Shown here: one piece after another, positions 44,981-49,804 of the stretch
How positions within the stretch are numbered: position 1 is the stretch's first letter
How the letters are laid out: every line of letters starts with the position of its first letter
Source of the DNA: Aliivibrio sifiae
GTDB taxonomy: Bacteria; Pseudomonadota; Gammaproteobacteria; Enterobacterales; Vibrionaceae
Direction: 5' to 3'
DNA: 49,804 nucleotides
Assembly: GCF_002954715.1 (NCBI RefSeq)
Contig: NZ_MSCP01000001.1
Location: 2,002,879-2,052,682 of the forward strand
Translations under genes and position numbers: made by a program
Notes under the pieces: generated by a model
Told to the model about the DNA's origin: nothing
What the model saw: only the letters and a program-made list of their open reading frames with translations
The model's database searches: none

Positions 44981-46132
44981 ATGTTTGAAATATTTAAGCG
45001 ATTTTTTTTATTAGGTTGGGTTAGCTTCGGTGGACCTGCCGCTCATATCGGTTACTTCCGCAATGAATTTGTTCAAAAGCGAGGTTGGATAAGTGAAGAA
45101 GAGTACGCTCAACTGATCGCTTTAAGCCAGTTCTTACCAGGACCAGGTTCAAGCCAAGTAGGTTTTGCTTTGGGTTATCACAGAAAAGGGCTCTTTGGCG
45201 CTCTACTCGCCTCAATTGGTTTTACATTGCCTTCTATTCTTATCATGGTCTTATTAGCAAACATAAGCCATTCATTCTTTGGCAATGACATCTTTAAAGG
45301 CATTATTCATGGATTAAAATTATTAGCGGTTGTTGTCGTTGCTGATGCAATCATGGGAATGTATAAGAGTTTTTGTAAGGACAAAATCACCGTACTTTTA
45401 TGTATTATGACGGCGAGCTTGTTATTAATACTTCCTTCAATAAGCACTCAATTAATGGCCTTATTAATTGCCGCTATCGTTGGACGAATTTATCTAAAAT
45501 CAGACCAATCAACTGACGTTAAGAAAGAATCTAAAGGTATTAATTGGATACCGCTAGTTATCTTTGGTCTTTGTTTCTTTGCTTTACCGGCTATTGTTAA
45601 TCATTCACCTTTGTTTGTGCTTTTTTCTGATTTTTTCCAAGCAGGTAGTTTAGTCTTTGGCGGTGGTCACGTAGTACTTCCATTACTGCAAAATATTGTT
45701 GGCGACCAAATTAGCACTGATAGCTTTTTAACTGGCTATGCTGCTGCACAAGCGGTTCCTGGTCCAATGTTTACCTTTGCGACATTCTTAGGCTATGAAT
45801 TGTGGAGTGAGCAACCGGTTCTTGGTGCTTTAATTGCAACAGTAGCTATCTTCTTACCGGGTTTTTTATTAGTACTTGGAGTATTTAGTCATTGGCAGGT
45901 TCTTGCTCAAAAACCAGCATTAGCAGGAGCAATTACAGGGATTAATGCATCTGTAGTCGGCTTACTTATAGCGGCATTATATAACCCTGTATTTACCAGC
46001 GCTGTAGGTTCTGGTTTAGATATCGCACTCGTTATTGTTGGCTTTGCATTGTTGAAGGTACTTAAACTACCGATTGTAGGTTTAGTGAGTTTCTTTATTG
46101 CTGTTGGTGCTGTACTGCCTTTTGTTGGGTGA
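44981..46132 (+). CDS. CHR-family (ChrA-type) transporter
   Basis: 383 aa, the bidomain form with ten or more membrane helices. Each half starts with the family signature: FLLGWVSFGGPAAHIGYFRNEFV at residue 8 and SLVFGGGHVVLPLLQN near 224, with SQFLPGPGSSQVGFALG and AAQAVPGPMFTFATFLG following. The best-known member exports chromate; many chromosomal homologues have other or unknown anion substrates. Divergent from a LysR regulator. chrA naming is avoided because the substrate is not shown. Confidence 0.88.
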   Translation: MFEIFKRFFLLGWVSFGGPAAHIGYFRNEFVQKRGWISEEEYAQLIALSQFLPGPGSSQVGFALGYHRKGLFGALLASIGFTLPSILIMVLLANISHSFFGNDIFKGIIHGLKLLAVVVVADAIMGMYKSFCKDKITVLLCIMTASLLLILPSISTQLMALLIAAIVGRIYLKSDQSTDVKKESKGINWIPLVIFGLCFFALPAIVNHSPLFVLFSDFFQAGSLVFGGGHVVLPLLQNIVGDQISTDSFLTGYAAAQAVPGPMFTFATFLGYELWSEQPVLGALIATVAIFLPGFLLVLGVFSHWQVLAQKPALAGAITGINASVVGLLIAALYNPVFTSAVGSGLDIALVIVGFALLKVLKLPIVGLVSFFIAVGAVLPFVG

Positions 46133-46142
46133 TTTATAATAA

Positions 46143-46172
46143 ATTAGGTTCAAGCAAATGTTTGAACCTAAT
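46143..46172. terminator. Bidirectional terminator of the chrA-like gene / pilV
   Basis: ATTAGGTTCAA (46143-46153) pairs with TTGAACCTAAT (46162-46172) between two convergent genes. The T-runs are short, so efficiency is uncertain. Confidence 0.75.
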
Positions 46173-46593
46173 AAAATTCACTGTATCTTGATACCATTGT
46201 TTGCAAAGTAACTTCTTGAACTTCATTCCATCTGTCACTCCACTCAGCTTTAATATTAATTTCTTTTAATGTAGTTACATTTGCACCCGAAACAACAATT
46301 GGCATGTTATCAATCACATCCCAACTAACTTTATAGCCATTAATAACCTCTGGTATAGCTTGAGTAACTATCGTCTTAAACTGAATTGTCCCATCTTCAC
46401 CATCTATTGAACGAGTCCTAAAATATTCAAGTTTAGATTCCGCCGCATACAATGCTTGAATACTATTTGCTGCATATTCTGATTTTTTATCAACGTAAAC
46501 TTGTAGTTTAATCAGCCCCATAACACCTACAACCAGCAATACAAATGAAATAAGGACTTCAAGTAAACTAAATCCATTTTGTTTAGAAATCAT
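46168..46593 (-). CDS. PilV-type minor pilin
   Basis: 141 aa. Class III signal: QNGFSLLEVLISFVLLVVGVM with prepilin-peptidase cleavage between Gly and Phe and Glu at +5, then one hydrophobic helix. The downstream YAAESKLEYFRTR is typical of PilV. It overlaps the preceding large pilX-type gene by 11 bp and has an AAGGA ribosome site inside it. Last gene of the minor-pilin operon. Minor pilins of this set prime type IV pilus assembly with PilE. Confidence 0.85.
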   Translation of the reverse strand: MISKQNGFSLLEVLISFVLLVVGVMGLIKLQVYVDKKSEYAANSIQALYAAESKLEYFRTRSIDGEDGTIQFKTIVTQAIPEVINGYKVSWDVIDNMPIVVSGANVTTLKEINIKAEWSDRWNEVQEVTLQTMVSRYSEFY

Positions 46594-47845
46594 GCCAAGA
46601 TCCTTTTACCCAACGTGGTTGTACAAGACCGGAAACTAACTCATTTACAATATCACTGTTATATTTAAAATTTGAACTAGTATAAAAAATAGCAGATTGA
46701 TCTTTCGTATCAAAAAATTGCCCGCCTAACAGAGTAAATGCTCCATGCTGATAAAAAGAGGCCGTAGATAAGAATTCTGATGGATATAATGAGTTAGGCT
46801 TTCCTCCATGAGGATATAACTTACTATATGCATCACTCCCATCCCAATTACTCCCATCTGTAGGAACTGAATAATCATGATTAAAATGAAAAATAACACC
46901 TTTCATATCTTTGGCAATCGCACCTGAAGGAGCCCCCATTATTGATAAAGAACCGTCATGAATAACAATAAAAGCTCCATTCAAACTATTATTCATAGCC
47001 TCTGAAAAACCTTCATATTGCGCCGAAGTGATTTCACAACTACCTTCAACCCAAATATATACTTCACCTGCATTAATTCTATTTTTTAATTTGGTACCAC
47101 ATTCAGATAAACGTTTATCATTCTCACTCCCTGAACCATACAAAATATCAAACTTTCCATTATCTCGAATCGTGTTATGGTCACTTGGTTCTATACCAAA
47201 TAGATCTTTAAACGGTGATATCTTATCATCTCTTAAAAAATCAGATTTAAAATTAGAGCTGCCAGCTGCAGAATTTGTTTTATGCTCTAGGCTACAGTCT
47301 TTACCTTGATTATCAAAGTCACTACTAGGTTTAATGCTATGATTCACCCCTGCATTGCTAACTGAACCAAAAGCGCCAATTTTATCTTTATACCTTACAG
47401 CTACACATTCCCATCCATCTGCCCCCAATTTTACAGGATCAGGAGATGTGAAAGTAATACTTGAATAAAAATACAAATTAGAAGCCGATTGAATCGCACC
47501 ATCCCCACCAGAACCTCCTATTGTAAAATCTTTTTTTACGACTTGTGATAATTTATCTGCTTTAATTTGATAATTCATCTCTTGTGTAATCTGCAAATCA
47601 GTTAGCTTTAAAGAGGCACATTCAGGAATTGGGGTACTAGGAACAGATCCTGTCGTCGATACCTTTGTAAATGCACATTCAACACCGCCTTCTGCTGCCC
47701 AATATCCTTTTCTCGCCTCTACTTCATTCTGAGCCCGTTTCACTTGATAAAAAATATGTTTATAACTACCTAAAGAAAAAATAAGTGATGCCATTAAAAT
47801 GAAACTAGAAACAAGAAGGGTTATTGCACCTTTTTGGTTTTTCAT
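46583..47845 (-). CDS. Large PilX-like minor pilin / pilus-tip candidate
   Basis: 420 aa. N-terminal KNQKGAITLLVSSFILMASL is a class III signal with Gly before Ala but Leu, not Glu, at +5, as in PilX/GspK-type tip pilins. The helix is followed by ARKGYWAAEGGVECAF, a PilX-family block. The remaining 350 residues, with eight or more cysteines and Gly/Ser/Asp-rich loops, are not recognised and are about twice the size of P. aeruginosa PilX. It starts by TAATG overlap with the pilW-type gene. A tip adhesin role is inference. Confidence 0.78.
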   Translation of the reverse strand: MKNQKGAITLLVSSFILMASLIFSLGSYKHIFYQVKRAQNEVEARKGYWAAEGGVECAFTKVSTTGSVPSTPIPECASLKLTDLQITQEMNYQIKADKLSQVVKKDFTIGGSGGDGAIQSASNLYFYSSITFTSPDPVKLGADGWECVAVRYKDKIGAFGSVSNAGVNHSIKPSSDFDNQGKDCSLEHKTNSAAGSSNFKSDFLRDDKISPFKDLFGIEPSDHNTIRDNGKFDILYGSGSENDKRLSECGTKLKNRINAGEVYIWVEGSCEITSAQYEGFSEAMNNSLNGAFIVIHDGSLSIMGAPSGAIAKDMKGVIFHFNHDYSVPTDGSNWDGSDAYSKLYPHGGKPNSLYPSEFLSTASFYQHGAFTLLGGQFFDTKDQSAIFYTSSNFKYNSDIVNELVSGLVQPRWVKGSWHDF

Positions 47846-48444
47846 TATTTCCAATTCCTTTGCTTAATGTTGATCTCAGAAGAATACTGATGAGTTGTAT
47901 TCTTTAATTCTGCGGTTGTTAATATAGATAAATATGCAGAACTTACAGAACTACCAAGTGCTGTATAGTTCAATGTAAAATCAGTTACTTTAATAAGATT
48001 ATTATCAACAAGTGACAAGCATTGTGGTGAAAAATATATATCAGGGATAAATGATATATTTTTCCTTGAGCATATTTTTAATGTTTCAGATTCATATTTA
48101 AAACGAGCAAAGCGCCACTCAGAAGGTGAACCTGATTCAGATTGATAAATAAAACTTAGCTGAGCACCTGATATATGAATAACATCATTCGCTCCTGACA
48201 ATATTTCAGAATAAGAACCGGAACGATTATAACCAGCCCTCTGACTCTCTTCTTTTATAAAACGTAATGCATCATTTAAGTCTTGAATTAATAATAACTT
48301 TTGACTTCTATTTGCTGATATTTTTTGTCCCTCAACAAAAACATTACCAATTAACATTAAAGCAATTAAACCAAGACTTGATGCAACAAGAAGTTCAATT
48401 AAAGATGCACCTGATTGTTTATGATTAACACTCCTTGTAACCAT
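47845..48444 (-). CDS. PilW-type minor pilin
   Basis: 199 aa from the ATG at 48444, which has a perfect GGAGGT ribosome site; seven more codons upstream are unsupported. Class III signal KQSGASLIELLVASSLGLIALM has Gly before Ala and Glu at +5. NALRFIKEESQRAGY-like text (DALRFIKEESQRAGY) is a PilW hallmark. It overlaps the fimT-type gene by 20 bp and the pilX-type gene by one base, so the operon is tightly coupled. Confidence 0.85.
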   Translation of the reverse strand: MVTRSVNHKQSGASLIELLVASSLGLIALMLIGNVFVEGQKISANRSQKLLLIQDLNDALRFIKEESQRAGYNRSGSYSEILSGANDVIHISGAQLSFIYQSESGSPSEWRFARFKYESETLKICSRKNISFIPDIYFSPQCLSLVDNNLIKVTDFTLNYTALGSSVSSAYLSILTTAELKNTTHQYSSEINIKQRNWK

Positions 48445-48925
48445 AAAAAGTACCTCCATTTCCACATAATTTAATACGCCCTGTAATATTATGAGTTGAT
48501 AGTTTTAATTGCTTACCATTATCTTTATAAAAATAGAAACTTCTTGATAAGTTAGGAGTTGCCCTAACTGAATCAAAAATAATTGATGACACACTCGAGG
48601 AGATTTTTATATTAGGATGATTTATTGAATCAATATAAGATAAAGAGGTTAATTTTATGCCTGAAATTGTTGTTGCGGTACTACCTACGGGGTTTAAAGA
48701 TATAATCCAATCTGTAGATTCATTAAGATAAAATAATTTTAATTCTTTATTTTGTAATACAGCCTCTGATTTTGCTTGAATAAAAAAACCTTCAACTTCA
48801 CCTGCAAACCTCTTCATACTTTGATTTTCTAATAGATGTGAAAAACTAGGCCCTGCTGCTACCAATAAAGTAGAAAGCACAGCAATAACTATAACTAATT
48901 CAAACAGAGTAAACCCGCGAGGCAT
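48425..48925 (-). CDS. FimT/GspH-type minor pilin
   Basis: 166 aa from the ATG at 48925 with an AAGGA ribosome site. Class III signal PRGFTLFELVIVIAVLSTLL, cleavage between Gly and Phe, Glu at +5. The rest follows the GspH/FimT pattern (FFIQAKSEAVLQNKELKLFY and ITGRIKLCGNGGTF near the end). First gene of the minor-pilin operon; FimT proteins in other bacteria bind DNA and help natural transformation, which is a possible role here. Confidence 0.85.
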   Translation of the reverse strand: MPRGFTLFELVIVIAVLSTLLVAAGPSFSHLLENQSMKRFAGEVEGFFIQAKSEAVLQNKELKLFYLNESTDWIISLNPVGSTATTISGIKLTSLSYIDSINHPNIKISSSVSSIIFDSVRATPNLSRSFYFYKDNGKQLKLSTHNITGRIKLCGNGGTFYGYKEC

Positions 48926-49027
48926 TTCGCAATTTCCTTTGCAACATTCCATAATGGAAATTTCATCTTGCTACAGAGAGTAACACCGATTAAAAATAGG
49001 TATATTTTATTTCAATAAGTTATCGTA

Positions 49028-49501
49028 ATGATTCGAATTTTTAACCAAGTAAAGACATACAAGTTTCATCACGGCGTGACATTAGTCGAATTACTAATTG
49101 TTACTTCAATCATTGCACTCCTAAGTTCAATAGCTTATCCAAGCTATACTTCCTATGTATTAAAAAGCTATAGAACAGAAGCTCTTGAAGCGCTAACGAA
49201 AACTCAACTTCATATAGAAAGCCTCTACTCAACCACAGCAGAAAGTACTTCAAAGGAAAAATATAAAGCATTATTAGAAAAGACCATAGATAAAAATAAT
49301 GGTTCTTGCCTAAAAGAAGATATCTGTAAAATTGATGATAATAGATACCTTCTTTCTTACAGTTTAACTGATTCTGGTATGAATATTTATACTCTAACAG
49401 CCACTCCACAACCTACTCTTGGCCAGAATAATGATAGATGTGGCACTTTAACTTTAAATGCTGGTGGTGTGGGTTTAAGTAATAGTTCAGGGTGTTGGTA
49501 A
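49028..49501 (+). CDS. PilE-type pilin
   Basis: 157 aa. After a 15-residue leader the class III signal HHGVTLVELLIVTSIIALLSS has Gly before Val (Phe or Met is usual) and Glu at +5. The C-terminal end forms a disulfide-bounded loop between the Cys of DRCGTL and the Cys of SSGCW; a second pair is in SCLKEDIC. This is the PilE type used with FimT/PilW/PilX/PilV, divergent from that operon over about 100 bp. No clear terminator follows. Confidence 0.85.
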   Translation: MIRIFNQVKTYKFHHGVTLVELLIVTSIIALLSSIAYPSYTSYVLKSYRTEALEALTKTQLHIESLYSTTAESTSKEKYKALLEKTIDKNNGSCLKEDICKIDDNRYLLSYSLTDSGMNIYTLTATPQPTLGQNNDRCGTLTLNAGGVGLSNSSGCW

Positions 49502-49564
49502 TATTATAGGACGTAGGTGACATATAAAGTCGTCCATACCTTTCAATATGAGCCTTCTTTAATA

Positions 49565-49625
49565 TGGCAGAAATGAGGAGATTCGAACTCCCTACACGCG
49601 TGTTCTTATGGTGGTCGGAATCCGC
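49565..49625 (-). pseudogene. Decayed partial copy of tRNA-Trp
   Basis: The 3' acceptor end and T-arm (49565-49600) match the intact tRNA-Trp at a constant offset of 126 bp, with substitutions in the acceptor stem. Then about 11 extra bases interrupt the sequence before a 9-bp remnant of the anticodon arm (GGAATCCGC, 49617-49625). No D-arm or 5' end is left, so it cannot fold into a tRNA. Confidence 0.8.
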
Positions 49626-49654
49626 GGATCTTTTCTTAAACTGCAGATATCAAA

Positions 49655-49682
49655 AAGGCTCATATCTTTCGATATGAGCCTT
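49655..49682 (-). terminator. tRNA-Trp terminator
   Basis: AAGGCTCATATC (49655-49666) pairs perfectly with GATATGAGCCTT (49671-49682), followed on the minus strand by TTTTT. It ends the tRNA transcript eight bases after the CCA end. Half of it is repeated 126 bp away at 49541-49556. Confidence 0.9.
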
Positions 49683-49690
49683 TTTTAATA

Positions 49691-49767
49691 TGGCAGGGGT
49701 GGAGAGATTCGAACTCCCAACACGCGGATTTGGAATCCGCTGCTCTGCCAGTTGGAGCTACACCCCT
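49691..49767 (-). tRNA. tRNA-Trp (anticodon CCA)
   Basis: 77 nt with an encoded 3' CCA. The 7-bp acceptor stem pairs AGGGGTG with CACCCCT; the anticodon stem GCGGA/TCCGC holds the loop TTCCAAA with anticodon CCA; the T-loop is TTCGAAT. Read on the minus strand and followed by a strong terminator. A broken copy lies 126 bp further along the same direction. Confidence 0.96.
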
Positions 49768-49804
49768 GTAGTTATTTTAAAGACTTAACTCTGTCTATAA
49801 ATAA

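Noticed and set aside
1-49804. CRISPR arrays, insertion sequences, prophage genes, toxin-antitoxin pairs
   Set aside because: No regularly spaced repeats, transposase, integrase or phage structural gene was found in any frame.

Overview
The window is chromosomal DNA from a marine gamma-proteobacterium of the Vibrionaceae, most likely Aliivibrio (the Vibrio fischeri / logei / salmonicida group). The reasons are its AT-rich composition, the Vibrio-type families (DUF3549, DUF3301, DUF2850, Vibrio-length DapD), a gene order celC-B-G-K-A-I that matches the cellobiose locus described in V. fischeri, and an alternative oxidase gene with an NsrR-type operator. I saw no plasmid, prophage, insertion sequence or CRISPR array.

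Layout. (1) 1-2620: yqcC-truC and, divergently, DUF3549-DUF3301. (2) 2714-9845: a catabolic island on the minus strand, made of a cellobiose PTS (IIC, IIB, IIA), 6-phospho-beta-glucosidase, ROK kinase, LacI-type repressor and a LamB-family porin. Tandem LacI-type operators lie in front of celC. (3) 10044-10462: a CsrB-type regulatory RNA (minus strand) with about 16 AGGA motifs, an intrinsic terminator and an upstream VarA/GacA-type site. (4) 10781-13967: a small unknown gene, yaiI, a DUF2310 zinc-ribbon protein, syd and queF. (5) 14088-18046: a TPR membrane protein ending in a degenerate GGDEF-like domain, followed by a cytosolic GGDEF protein with SGEEF. (6) 18187-29107: a core block like the E. 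coli 60-63 min region, with ppnN, xni, rlmM, ygdD, gcvA, the GcvB small RNA, csdA-csdE, tcdA, mltA, DUF2850 and argA. (7) 29167-39132: an SMR efflux gene, then recD, recB and recC. A 350-bp non-coding gap lies between recC and recB, where E. coli carries ptrA. (8) 39213-46132: a TDT transporter with a divergent YeiE-like LysR regulator, alternative oxidase, yebG with a LexA box, dapD, a Pmp3-like peptide, and a LysR regulator divergent from a ChrA-type transporter. (9) 46168-49501: a minor-pilin operon (fimT-pilW-pilX-pilV types) divergent from a pilE-type gene. (10) 49541-49767: tRNA-Trp and beside it a decayed partial copy.

How it fits together. The cel genes import and phosphorylate cellobiose, split cellobiose-6-phosphate and phosphorylate the released glucose, under CelI control. 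CsrB titrates CsrA. GcvB, beside gcvA, represses amino-acid uptake genes. CsdA/CsdE/TcdA handle sulfur transfer and ct6A in tRNA. RecBCD repairs double-strand breaks, and YebG is SOS-induced. The minor pilins prime type IV pilus assembly. Many genes are separated by clear intrinsic terminators, which are listed. No wholly new system stands out. The most interesting points are the pseudo-GGDEF/SGEEF pair, the large PilX-like protein, the tRNA-Trp remnant, the structured recC-recB gap and the short leader terminator of the SMR gene.
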